From Nioella ostreopsis (GTDB taxonomy: Bacteria > Pseudomonadota > Alphaproteobacteria > Rhodobacterales > Rhodobacteraceae), in contig NZ_RCIQ01000004.1 of the NCBI RefSeq assembly GCF_004000255.1, positions 124,001 through 188,000 of the forward strand: 64,000 nt of DNA, given 5' to 3'. How positions within the stretch are numbered: position 1 is the stretch's first letter; each line of letters starts with the position of its first letter. Below are positions 9,190-17,088 of this stretch, piece by piece. The notes beneath the pieces are model-generated. The model was not told where the DNA came from, searched no databases, and saw only the letters and a program-made list of their open reading frames with translations. Position numbers and translations under genes: made by a program.

Positions 9190-9282
9190 ATGGCGCTTCG
9201 AAGCGCCATGAAAAAAGGGCCTTCGAAGGCCCTTTCCAACGCGCCTTCGAAGGCGCGTGACGAAGCGGTTTCGAAACCGCTT
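9190..9282. repeat. Array of four perfect palindromes with TTCGAA centres
   Basis: Four perfect inverted repeats lie at 9190-9209, 9214-9235, 9239-9258 and 9263-9282, of 20, 22, 20 and 20 nt. Each is centred on TTCGAA but has a different stem: ATGGCGC, AAAGGGCC, ACGCGCC and AAGCGGT. The centres are 25, 24 and 24 nt apart. The array fills much of the 266-bp gap between the soxG stop and the sodB start. Confidence 0.9.
9211..9235 (-). terminator. Probable terminator of the sarcosine oxidase operon
   Basis: The second palindrome of the array, read on the minus strand, is an 8-bp GC-rich stem with a TTCGAA centre running directly into TTTTTT. That is a classical intrinsic terminator. It lies about 70 bases after the soxG stop codon. 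Confidence 0.7.
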
Positions 9283-9302
9283 TCCCGCCGCACCGTCGAC
9301 GA

Positions 9303-9866
9303 TCAGAAATACCCGACTTCCGAGCCGTCCTTGGCCGACAAGGCCAGCAGGTCGAAGACATATTGCGCGACCGAGCGGAAGCAGATGACCGAGAACTGAT
9401 CTTCGCCGCTTTGCCAGATCGCCGCAGGCACCTGCGCCATGCGGGTGCGGCGCATCTCTCCTGCCCGGAAGCTCTCGGGGTGCAGATCGACCGGTACCAG
9501 CTTGGCCAGCACTTCGCGCGCATGGGGCCCCTCCACCCGAAAGAGCGCGCGCGCATCCGAGACATTTGCCACGGTCGCATGCTCGCCCGCCAGTGCGGCG
9601 GACAGCGTTGCCACGGCCCCATCAGCCTCCTCGTGGGGCACCATGATCAGCAACTCGTCGCGTGACATCCAGGCTATGGCCTTGTCATCGCCTGCCTTGA
9701 TCTCCCGCTGGCCGGGCATCTCGACGCCTGCCAGGCCGGTCACTGCCGCCACCAGTTTGCTGCTGGACAGATCCCCGCGCAGGGTGATCATTCCGGCAAG
9801 GCCTGCCTCTTCCACGCGGGTCCGACCTTCGGCCACCGCGCCAATCAATGCACTGACGTCAGACAT
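9303..9866 (-). CDS. soxG: Sarcosine oxidase subunit gamma
   Basis: The subunit has about 187 residues from the ATG at 9866, which is preceded by GGAGAAGC and overlaps the alpha-subunit stop by 8 nt; an upstream in-frame start at 9890 has no support. The sequence matches the SoxG family (GMITLRGDLSSSKLVAAVTG, then EVLAKLVPVDLHPESF). The small gamma subunit is structural in heterotetrameric sarcosine oxidase, which demethylates sarcosine to glycine with formation of H2O2 and 5,10-methylenetetrahydrofolate. It is the last gene of the operon. Confidence 0.88.
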   Translation of the reverse strand: MSDVSALIGAVAEGRTRVEEAGLAGMITLRGDLSSSKLVAAVTGLAGVEMPGQREIKAGDDKAIAWMSRDELLIMVPHEEADGAVATLSAALAGEHATVANVSDARALFRVEGPHAREVLAKLVPVDLHPESFRAGEMRRTRMAQVPAAIWQSGEDQFSVICFRSVAQYVFDLLALSAKDGSEVGYF

Positions 9867-12800
9867 TCTGCTTCTCCCCGTCCGGGTCAAAGAACACCGG
9901 GTTCACGATTTTCGCGGGCACTGTCGTGCCATCCACCTTGTTGAACTCGATCACCTCGCCCATGCGGTCCGGCCCGTTCAGAACCAGCCCCATGGCAATG
10001 CCCTTGCCCAGAGTGGGCGAGTGATAGGTCGAGGTGATCCGGCCCTGGGTATTGCCCTGCCCATTGGCATTGGAGCCGGAGGCCACAGCGTAAGAGCCAT
10101 CGGGAATGACCGAACCGTCGACCGTTTCCAGCCCCACCAGTTTCCAGCGGGTCGGGTCGGTCATGTGGCTGCGTTCCTGCGCGCGCTTGCCCAGGTAGTC
10201 CTCTTTCTTCTTCGAGATCGCCCAGCCAAGACCCAGATCCTGCGGGATCACAGTACCGTCGGTTTCGTCGCCGATCATGATGAAGCCCTTCTCGGCCCGC
10301 ATGATATGGAGCGCCTCGGTGCCGTATGCGGTGGCGTTCCACTCCGCGCCCGCCGCATGGAGCGTATCCCAGAAGGCGCGGCCCTGACTGGCGGGAACGG
10401 CGATCTCGAAGCTGAGCTCACCCGAAAAGGAGATGCGGAAGACGCGGGTCGAGAAGCCGCCGATCTTGCCCGTCGCAAAGCCCATGAAGGGCAGCGCCTC
10501 GGCCGACAGATCCATGTCGGTGCCCAGTTTTTCCAGCAATTTCCGCGCATTCGGGCCGACCACGGCGACCTGCGCATATTGCTCGGTCACATTGACGGTA
10601 TGGACCTTCCAGTCCCACCATTCGCATTGCAGCCAGTCTTCCATATGGGCGTGAGTATGCTCCGCCCCGCCCGAGGTGGTGTGGACAAGGAAGGTATCTT
10701 CGTCGATCCGCGCCACGACGCCATCATCCATCAGGAAGCCGTTTTCGTTGCACATCAGGCCATAGCGGCATTTGCCCGGCTTCAGGGTGCTCATCATGTT
10801 GGTGTAGAGCATGTCCATAAAACGGCCCGCGTCGGGGCCCTTGACGATGATCTTGCCAAGGGTCGAGGCGTCGAGCAGCCCGAGGCTGTTGCGGGTCGCC
10901 AGAACCTCGCGGTGGACCGCCTGTTCGTGGGTTTCGCCCGCCTTGGGGTAGCAGTAAGGACGGCGCCAGTGGCCTACGGGCTCCATATAGGCGCCCTGTT
11001 CCTCGTGCCAGCCATGCATCGGCGTGCGGCGCAGCGGCTGGAACACCTCGCCGCGCGCCTCGCCCGCGATGGCACCCATGGAAATGGGCGTGTAGGGCGG
11101 GCGGAAGGTGGTGGTGCCAACGTTGGGGATCTCATCGTTCAAGGCCGAGGCAAGGGTTGCCAGACCGTTGATATTGCTGAGCTTCCCCTGATCCGTCGCC
11201 ATGCCGAGCGTGGTGTAGCGCTTGGTATGTTCAACGCTTTCATAGCCTTCCTGCGCGGCAAGCCGCACGTCGGAAACCTTCACGTCGTTCTGATAATCAA
11301 GCCACATCTTCATGCGTTTCGAGGGGCCTGCGCCCTGCGGCATGATCCAGACCGCCTCCATCGGGGTTTCCGCCGGATCGTTGGCAGAGGGGGCGGAGGC
11401 GGTTGCGGAGAGGCCAAGCGCCTCGGCCACGGACACCGCCGCGTTGCTGCCAGAGGCCAGGGCCTCGGCGGAACCGAACAGGCCATCGGCGGCACCTGCG
11501 GCGGTGACGAAGGGCTTGCCGTCATGGCCGGTCGGCGCGCGGTCGTGATCGGGGCGGAAACAGGCCTGCGCCGCGTCCCAGGTCAGCTTGCCGCCGCAAT
11601 GGGACCAGAGGTGCACCACAGGCGACCAGCCACCGGACATGGCAACCGCCTCGCAAGCGATCTCATCGGTCACCGCCCCCTCGCCCGCCTGCGCGCAGAG
11701 CGTCACGCCAGTGACGGCTTTCTTGCCCTTCACAGAGGCAATGCCGGTGCCGGTCAGCACCCGGATTCCTGCGGCACGGGCGGCTTCCGGCAGGTCGCCG
11801 GTCACGGTGGCGCGGGCATCCACGATGACCGGCACGGCCAAACCGGCCTGATGCAGCGCCAGCGCGGTGCGGTAGGCGTCGTCATTATTGGTGACAACAA
11901 CAGTACGGTCGCCGGGGCCGACACCCCAGTTCACCACGTAATCGCGCACGGCCGAGGCCAGCATGACGCCGGGAATATCGTTGCCCGCAAAGGACAGGGG
12001 CCGCTCCAACGCGCCGGTCGCGGTGATGACCTGCTTGGCGCGGATCCGCCACAGGCGGTGACGCGGCCCGTCCAGTTCCGGCGCATGGTCGGTCAGGCGT
12101 TCATAGGCCAGAACATAGCCGTGGTCATAGACGCCAGAAGCCATGGTGCGGCTGCGCACGCGGACATTTTCCATCCCTTCAAGGGTTTGCAGGGCGTTCT
12201 TGATCCAGTCATCGGCGGGCTGGCCGTCGATCTCGACCCCATCGACGGGGGCACGACCACCCCAATGGGCGGTCTGCTCCACCAGCAGCACCCGCGCGCC
12301 GGTCGCCCCTGCGGTCAGCGCGGCCTGAAGACCGGCAATGCCACCGCCCACGATCATCACATCGACGAAGGCATAGAAATGCTCGTAGCGGTCCGCGTCG
12401 CGGTCCTTGGGGGCTTTGCCCAGACCGGCGGAGTGGCGGACAATTGGTTCAAACAGATGCTTCCACGCCGGACGCGGGAACATGAAGGTCTTGTAGTAGA
12501 ACCCCGCCGGGAAGAACTTCGCGAGGCTGTTGTTCACGGCCCCCACGTCGAACTCCAGGCTCGGCCAGTGGTTCTGGCTTTCCGCCTCCAGCCCGTCGAA
12601 AAGCTCGGTCGTGGTGGCCCGCTGGTTCGGCTCGAACCGCGATCCCTTGCCGATGCCCATCAGCGCATTGGGTTCCTCGGCGCCCGAGGCCACAACGCCG
12701 CGCGGACGGTGATATTTGAAGGACCGGCCCATCAGCGTCTGGCCATTGGCCAGCAGGGCGGAGGCCAGTGTATCGCCAGCATAGCCGGTGAAGCGCTTGC

Positions 12801-12870
12801 CGTTGAAGGTGAAGTCGCGGGCGGCGCTGCGGTCGATCAGGCGACCGCCGGAAGACAGACGGGTGCTCAT
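9859..12870 (-). CDS. soxA: Sarcosine oxidase subunit alpha
   Basis: The subunit has 1003 residues, the usual size. It holds an N-terminal ferredoxin-like (Fer2_3) segment at about residues 10-100, a Rossmann NAD-binding region with DVMIVGGGIAGLQAAL near 168-183, a second dinucleotide-binding part, and a C-terminal aminomethyltransferase (GCV_T-like) tetrahydrofolate domain from about 600. In characterised enzymes alpha binds NAD+ and folate and shares FMN with beta. The start overlaps the delta-subunit stop by 4 nt (ATGA), indicating coupling. Note the symbol clash with the sulfur-oxidation soxA at 60.7 kb. Confidence 0.95.
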   Translation of the reverse strand: MSTRLSSGGRLIDRSAARDFTFNGKRFTGYAGDTLASALLANGQTLMGRSFKYHRPRGVVASGAEEPNALMGIGKGSRFEPNQRATTTELFDGLEAESQNHWPSLEFDVGAVNNSLAKFFPAGFYYKTFMFPRPAWKHLFEPIVRHSAGLGKAPKDRDADRYEHFYAFVDVMIVGGGIAGLQAALTAGATGARVLLVEQTAHWGGRAPVDGVEIDGQPADDWIKNALQTLEGMENVRVRSRTMASGVYDHGYVLAYERLTDHAPELDGPRHRLWRIRAKQVITATGALERPLSFAGNDIPGVMLASAVRDYVVNWGVGPGDRTVVVTNNDDAYRTALALHQAGLAVPVIVDARATVTGDLPEAARAAGIRVLTGTGIASVKGKKAVTGVTLCAQAGEGAVTDEIACEAVAMSGGWSPVVHLWSHCGGKLTWDAAQACFRPDHDRAPTGHDGKPFVTAAGAADGLFGSAEALASGSNAAVSVAEALGLSATASAPSANDPAETPMEAVWIMPQGAGPSKRMKMWLDYQNDVKVSDVRLAAQEGYESVEHTKRYTTLGMATDQGKLSNINGLATLASALNDEIPNVGTTTFRPPYTPISMGAIAGEARGEVFQPLRRTPMHGWHEEQGAYMEPVGHWRRPYCYPKAGETHEQAVHREVLATRNSLGLLDASTLGKIIVKGPDAGRFMDMLYTNMMSTLKPGKCRYGLMCNENGFLMDDGVVARIDEDTFLVHTTSGGAEHTHAHMEDWLQCEWWDWKVHTVNVTEQYAQVAVVGPNARKLLEKLGTDMDLSAEALPFMGFATGKIGGFSTRVFRISFSGELSFEIAVPASQGRAFWDTLHAAGAEWNATAYGTEALHIMRAEKGFIMIGDETDGTVIPQDLGLGWAISKKKEDYLGKRAQERSHMTDPTRWKLVGLETVDGSVIPDGSYAVASGSNANGQGNTQGRITSTYHSPTLGKGIAMGLVLNGPDRMGEVIEFNKVDGTTVPAKIVNPVFFDPDGEKQNV

Positions 12871-13190
12871 GCCTCAATGCTCCAGTCGGGGCGCTTGGCG
12901 CGGATGGCGTCGATGACGTGTTGGGGCGGTTCCGGGGTCTGGGCCGAATAGGTGGCGAAGACCTCCAGCGTGTTGGTGCAGCGGGCCGCGAGGAACCACT
13001 TGCCGCAGCCATTGGCATGCCGCCAGCGTTCGAAATGCACGCCCTTGGGGTTCGCGCGGTGGAAGAGGTAGCCCTCGAAGTCCTCATCCGAGGAGCCGGG
13101 ACCGTAGCGCTTGAGATGCGCCTCGCCACCGGGGGCGAGCTCGGTTTCATCGGCCATCACGCCGCAGCAGGGGCATTCGAGGATCAGCAT
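12867..13190 (-). CDS. soxD: Sarcosine oxidase subunit delta
   Basis: This 107-residue zinc-binding subunit begins with the family motif ECPCCG (Cys6, Cys8, Cys9) and continues with the conserved block FERWRHANGCGKWFLAARCT. The start is preceded by AAGGAAC. It overlaps soxA by 4 nt. Between it and soxB lie about 385 bp holding two small genes on the opposite strand, whereas in this operon type soxB and soxD are normally adjacent. Confidence 0.93.
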   Translation of the reverse strand: MLILECPCCGVMADETELAPGGEAHLKRYGPGSSDEDFEGYLFHRANPKGVHFERWRHANGCGKWFLAARCTNTLEVFATYSAQTPEPPQHVIDAIRAKRPDWSIEA

Positions 13191-13229
13191 TGTGCCAGTT
13201 CCTTCTTGATAGGCGACATCGCAACGCCC

Positions 13230-13373
13230 ATGTTCTTGAGTATGGGACCTCTAGCGATCATATTGTTCATCCTGGCCGCCATTGCGGTTGATGTCTGGGT
13301 TTTGCGTCGGCTGTACGACATCTGGGTCAGACGGCGTGCGGTTGCGAAAAACCGGGACGAAGCGCACGAATGA
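13230..13373 (+). CDS. Small predicted membrane protein (47 aa), first of an overlapping pair
   Basis: I do not recognise this protein. It has one hydrophobic segment (PLAIILFILAAIAVDVWVL, about residues 7-25) followed by a strongly basic tail (RRLYDIWVRRR). An alternative start at residue 5 (13242) is possible; no strong ribosome-binding site is visible for either. Its TGA overlaps the ATG of the next small gene (ATGA), which is how coupled bacterial genes are often arranged. It lies on the strand opposite to the sarcosine oxidase operon, between soxB and soxD, in sequence visibly less GC-rich than the neighbours. It could be spurious, but the topology and overlap argue for a real gene. Confidence 0.45.
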   Translation: MFLSMGPLAIILFILAAIAVDVWVLRRLYDIWVRRRAVAKNRDEAHE

Positions 13374-13567
13374 CCGCGAACACGATCGCATTTATCGGCT
13401 TTGGGATCGCTGTACTTGTCGGCGCGGTCTTCATCGCTCGACATGTTCGACAGGAGCGACGTTTGCAGCGATATCTGACCAACGAAGAGCTGGAAACCTT
13501 GTCCAAAAGGCGCATTGAGCGACTGACTGAAGAAGCCCGCTTCACTACGCATAATTCCGTTCACTGA
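13370..13567 (+). CDS. Small predicted membrane protein (65 aa), second of an overlapping pair
   Basis: I do not recognise this protein. It has an N-terminal hydrophobic segment (IAFIGFGIAVLVGAVFIA, about residues 6-23) and a charged, probably helical C-terminal part (RQERRLQRYLTNEELETLSK). The start overlaps the preceding small gene by 4 nt and is preceded by GGGACGAAG. It ends 8 bp before the convergent soxB stop codon. The two proteins share a single-span layout with a cytoplasmic-looking basic tail, so they may act together; the function is unknown. Confidence 0.5.
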   Translation: MTANTIAFIGFGIAVLVGAVFIARHVRQERRLQRYLTNEELETLSKRRIERLTEEARFTTHNSVH

Positions 13568-13575
13568 ACAGTTCA

Positions 13576-14820
13576 TCAGTGCGCCACCCCGGCCGCGACG
13601 CTCTCGTCGATGAAGCGGCCTTCCTTGAAACGGTTGAGGCCGAATTCGGCGGTCAGCGGCGAGTAGCCGCGCGCCATCAGCTCGGCAAAGCCCCAGCCCG
13701 AGCCAGGGATCGCCTTGAACCCGCCGGTGCCCCATCCACAGTTGATGAAGACACCCTCCACGGGCGTCTTGGACAGGATGGGCGAGCGGTCGCCGGTCAT
13801 GTCGACGATGCCGCCCCACTGGCGCAGCTGCTTGAGGCGGCTGATCATCGGGAAGGTCTCAATGAGCGCGCGCACGGTTTCCTCGATATGATGGAACGAG
13901 CCGCGCTGCGTGTAGTTGTTGTAGCCGTCTGCGCCGCCGCCAATGACCATCTCGCCCTTGTCGGACTGGCTCATATAGCCATGCACGGTGTTGGCCATCA
14001 CGACGCAATCCATGCAGGGCTTGATGGGCTCGGAGACGAGCGCCTGCAGCGCCACGGATTCGACCGGCAGCCGGAAGCCCGCCATATCGGCCAGCACCCC
14101 GGAATGGCCCGCGACGACGATGCCAAGCTTCTTGGTGCCGATAAAGCCGCGCGAGGTCTCCACGCCCACGACAGCGCCGTTTTCCTTGCGCACACCGGTC
14201 ACTTCGGTCTTCTGGATGATGTCCATGCCCATGTCGGAACAGGCCCGCGCATAGCCCCAGGCCACCGCGTCATGCCGGGCGGTGCCGCCGCGCGCCTGCC
14301 ACAGCCCGCCCAGAACCGGGTAGCGCGGCCCGTCGAGGTTGATGATCGGCACGATTTCCTTGACCCGCTGCGGCGAGATGAATTCGGTCTTCACCCCCTG
14401 CAGCGCGTTGGCATGGGCCGTGCGCTGATAGCCGCGCACCTCGTGATGGGTCTGGGCCAGCATGATGACGCCGCGGGGGGAGAACATCACGTTGTAGTTC
14501 AGGTCCTGGCTCATCGTCTCGTAAAGGCTGCGCGCCTTTTCGTAGATCGCGGCGGAGGCGTCCTGCAGGTAGTTCGAGCGGATGATGGTGGTGTTGCGCC
14601 CGGTATTGCCGCCGCCAAGCCAGCCCTTCTCGATCACCGCGACATTGGTGATGCCGAAATTCTTGCCAAGATAGAAGGCGGTGGCGAGGCCATGGCCCCC
14701 TGCCCCCACGATAATCGCATCGTAGGACTTTTTCGGCTCAGGCGAGGCCCAGGCCCGTTCCCATCCCTGATGGTAGCGGGCGGCTTCGCGGGCGATGGCA
14801 AAGGCGGAATAACGGCGCAT
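13576..14820 (-). CDS. soxB: Sarcosine oxidase subunit beta
   Basis: The 414-residue subunit is a DAO-fold flavoprotein with the dinucleotide-binding motif DAIIVGAGGHGLATAFYLG near residues 34-52. Beta binds non-covalent FAD and covalent FMN and holds the sarcosine site. The start at 14820 (MRRYSAFA) is the conserved family N-terminus and follows GGGGAT; a longer frame to 14880 is not supported. It is the first gene of the operon, divergent from ccmI with 191 bp between starts. Note the symbol clash with the sulfur-oxidation soxB at 58.9 kb. Confidence 0.93.
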   Translation of the reverse strand: MRRYSAFAIAREAARYHQGWERAWASPEPKKSYDAIIVGAGGHGLATAFYLGKNFGITNVAVIEKGWLGGGNTGRNTTIIRSNYLQDASAAIYEKARSLYETMSQDLNYNVMFSPRGVIMLAQTHHEVRGYQRTAHANALQGVKTEFISPQRVKEIVPIINLDGPRYPVLGGLWQARGGTARHDAVAWGYARACSDMGMDIIQKTEVTGVRKENGAVVGVETSRGFIGTKKLGIVVAGHSGVLADMAGFRLPVESVALQALVSEPIKPCMDCVVMANTVHGYMSQSDKGEMVIGGGADGYNNYTQRGSFHHIEETVRALIETFPMISRLKQLRQWGGIVDMTGDRSPILSKTPVEGVFINCGWGTGGFKAIPGSGWGFAELMARGYSPLTAEFGLNRFKEGRFIDESVAAGVAH

Positions 14821-14889
14821 GGTAATCCCCGACGGCTGCGTGCCCGAACTACATGCTGGATTGCGCCCGATCCGGTCCACCCCCCGGCG

Positions 14890-14909
14890 GCATTTCGCAA
14901 GGAAAATGC
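14890..14909. promoter_or_regulatory. Short inverted repeat between soxB and ccmI
   Basis: GCATTT (14890-14895) and AAATGC (14904-14909) are perfect 6-bp arms 8 nt apart, in the divergent promoter region. It may be an operator for the sarcosine operon; nothing else supports this. Confidence 0.25.
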
Positions 14910-15011
14910 GACAAGGCGCGCAGGGGGATGTCGCTTTTCGGATCGGTTTGGGGCTTTTGATACGGCCGTGCCGTGTATAGATGTGTCCAGAACGTAATGC
15001 GCGGAGGGATC

Positions 15012-16292
15012 ATGGGTTTCTGGATGCTGGCAGGGCTGCTGTCTTTGCTGATCGGCGCGGCGCTGGTCATGGCCGCGTGGCGGTCTCGTGACGCAGGCGA
15101 TCCGACGGCGGCCTATGATCTGCAGATTTATCGCGACCAGCTGCGCGAGATCGACAAGGATCTGGCGCGCGGGGTCCTGACCGAGGACGAAGCCGAACGT
15201 ACCCGCACAGAGGTCGCCCGCCGGGTGCTGGAGGCCGACCGCGCATTGCAGGCCCAGACTGCGGAGGCACATGCCGGGCGTCCGCAGCGCATTGCCGTCG
15301 TGGCGGGCGTTGCCGTGGTGATTGCGGGGGCCTTCGGGCTTTATAACACCATCGGTGCGCCGGGCTACCCGGACCTGCCGATCGAGACGCGGATATCGCT
15401 CGTCGAACAGGCCCGTGCCGACCGACCGACCCAAGCGGAGGCAGAGGCGGGCGTCCCCAGCCAGACCCGCGAAGACCCGGACCCGCGCCGCGCCGAACTG
15501 GTGGCGGAGCTGCGTGAAACCATGCAGGACCATCCCGATGAACCGGAGGGGCTGCGCCTTCTGGCCTTCGAGGAGGCGCGCGTTGGCAATTATGTCGCGG
15601 CCCGAACCGCACAGGCGCATCTGATCGAGATCTTGGGGGACGAGGCCACGGCTCAGCACCGGCTGGACCTGGCCGAGATGATGTTCATGGCCGCCGGTGG
15701 CTACGTCTCGCCAGAGGCCGAGGCGCTGCTGAACAGCGTCCTGCAAGAAGATCGCATGAACGGCGCCGCGCGCTATTACGTCGGGCTGATGTATGCCCAA
15801 CAGGGCCGCCCCGATCTGGGCTATCCGATCTGGCGCAACCTGCTAGCCGAAAGCGAGCCCGACGCGCCCTGGCTGACCCCCATTCGCGACCAGATCGAGA
15901 TTGTCGCGGCCATGGCGGGCGATGACATTTCGGTCGAACAACTGCCACAGCCGCCCCTGCCCAACCAGCCCGGCCCCACTGCCGAGGATATCGAGGCCGC
16001 AGGCGCGATGTCGGCAGAGGATCGTCAGTCGATGATCGAAAGCATGGTTGCAGGTCTTTCCGAACGTCTGGCCAACGAGGGCGGCACGCCCGAGGAATGG
16101 GCGCGACTGATCTCTGCCTATATCGTGCTGGGGCAACCGGATCGGGCGCGGCCGATCTATCAGGAGGCCCTGTCCGCCTTTGCCCGGTCCGATGCGGCGC
16201 TTGAGATTATCCGCGCAGCGGGTGCGCCGCTTGATGCAGGCGGCGATGTGCCCTTGCCTGACGATGCCCCCCTGCGGGAGCCAAGCGAGTGA
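15012..16292 (+). CDS. ccmI: Cytochrome c maturation protein CcmI
   Basis: The 426-residue inner-membrane protein has an N-terminal segment (FWMLAGLLSLLIGAALVMA), a cytoplasmic helical loop rich in Glu/Arg, a second membrane segment near residues 95-115, and a large periplasmic TPR-like domain. CcmI chaperones apocytochrome c to the CcmF/CcmH haem-ligation complex. The start at 15012 is chosen for GGAGGG just upstream; the frame opens at 14973. The stop overlaps the GTG start of yqgF (GTGA). ccmF and ccmH lie 2 kb away on the other strand. Confidence 0.9.
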   Translation: MGFWMLAGLLSLLIGAALVMAAWRSRDAGDPTAAYDLQIYRDQLREIDKDLARGVLTEDEAERTRTEVARRVLEADRALQAQTAEAHAGRPQRIAVVAGVAVVIAGAFGLYNTIGAPGYPDLPIETRISLVEQARADRPTQAEAEAGVPSQTREDPDPRRAELVAELRETMQDHPDEPEGLRLLAFEEARVGNYVAARTAQAHLIEILGDEATAQHRLDLAEMMFMAAGGYVSPEAEALLNSVLQEDRMNGAARYYVGLMYAQQGRPDLGYPIWRNLLAESEPDAPWLTPIRDQIEIVAAMAGDDISVEQLPQPPLPNQPGPTAEDIEAAGAMSAEDRQSMIESMVAGLSERLANEGGTPEEWARLISAYIVLGQPDRARPIYQEALSAFARSDAALEIIRAAGAPLDAGGDVPLPDDAPLREPSE

Positions 16293-16768
16293 TCCTTGAG
16301 GATGTCGCGGCGTTTGCCGCCGCCCTGCCGCCCATGCGCGCCCTTGCCGGGCTCGATCTCGGCACAAAGACCATCGGCGTGGCCGTGTCCGACCCGTTTC
16401 TCAGCGTTTCGACGCCTCTGGAAACCATCCGGCGGGTGAAATTCACCCAGGATGCTGCGGCCTTGCAGAAGATCCTGACGCACCGGTCTGTTGGCGGGCT
16501 GGTGCTTGGCCTGCCGATGAACATGGATGGCAGCGAAGGCCCCCGCGCCCAGGCAACCCGCGCCTTTGCCCGCAATCTGGACCGCCTTGTGGACATGCCG
16601 ATCACCTTCTGGGATGAGCGCCTGTCCACCGTGGCCGCCGAGCGGGCGCTGTTAGAGGCGGATACGTCCCGAAAGCGTCGCGCAGAGGTGATCGACCATG
16701 TCGCGGCCGGGTTTATCCTGCAAGGGGTGCTGGACAGGCTGGCCCATTTGAAAGGTGTCGATGGATGA
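16289..16768 (+). CDS. yqgF: Putative pre-16S rRNA nuclease / Holliday junction resolvase-like YqgF
   Basis: The 159-residue RNase H-like protein has the motif ALAGLDLGTKTIGVAVSD near residues 16-33, containing the first catalytic Asp. It also has VLGLPMNMDGSEG in the middle and WDERLSTVAAE with conserved acidic residues. YqgF/RuvX takes part in 16S rRNA 5' maturation. The GTG start overlaps the ccmI stop, and the stop overlaps the next gene by 4 nt, so the three genes appear to be one transcript. Confidence 0.9.
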   Translation: MILEDVAAFAAALPPMRALAGLDLGTKTIGVAVSDPFLSVSTPLETIRRVKFTQDAAALQKILTHRSVGGLVLGLPMNMDGSEGPRAQATRAFARNLDRLVDMPITFWDERLSTVAAERALLEADTSRKRRAEVIDHVAAGFILQGVLDRLAHLKGVDG

Positions 16769-17001
16769 CGGATCAGGTCTGGAAACGCGACGAAATCGAA
16801 AGCCCCTGCGTGAAGATCTGCGTGGTGCATCCCGAGGCGCGGCTCTGCACCGGCTGCCTGCGCTCCATCGACGAGATCGGGGCCTGGAGCCGCATGTCGC
16901 CCGAGGATCGCAGCCGCATCATGGCGGAACTGCCGGGGCGCCAAAGCCTGATCCAGAAGCGACGGGGCGGCCGCGCGGCCCGGTTGAAGCGCGGGTTGTA
17001 A
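16765..17001 (+). CDS. DUF1289 domain protein
   Basis: The 78-residue protein contains the DUF1289 signature: SPCVKICVVHPEARLCTGC with four cysteines (CxxxC and CxxC) near residues 14-32, then RSIDEIGAWSRMSPEDR. It is probably a small metal-binding protein; the function is unknown. The C-terminus is very basic (KRRGGRAARLKRGL). It overlaps yqgF by 4 nt and closes the ccmI-yqgF operon. Confidence 0.85.
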   Translation: MTDQVWKRDEIESPCVKICVVHPEARLCTGCLRSIDEIGAWSRMSPEDRSRIMAELPGRQSLIQKRRGGRAARLKRGL

Positions 17002-17031
17002 CGAGGCAAAGCGGCTGAAGATGTTCGGTGG

Positions 17032-17073
17032 AAGGATCTTGCAAGATCCTTTCAAGGCTTTTGCAAAAGCCTT
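17032..17073. repeat. Two perfect 20-nt palindromes with TTGCAA centres
   Basis: 17032-17051 (AAGGATCTTGCAAGATCCTT) and 17054-17073 (AAGGCTTTTGCAAAAGCCTT) are perfect inverted repeats with centres 22 nt apart. They lie between two convergent genes. The design matches the array at 9190 but with TTGCAA in place of TTCGAA. Confidence 0.9.
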
Positions 17074-17088
17074 CCCCGCGCCCGGGAT

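Noticed and set aside
9439-12951. Open frame of 1170 codons on the plus strand
   Set aside because: It is antisense to the sarcosine oxidase alpha subunit, has no recognisable domain, and is rich in His, Gly and Arg as expected of a shadow frame in GC-rich DNA.
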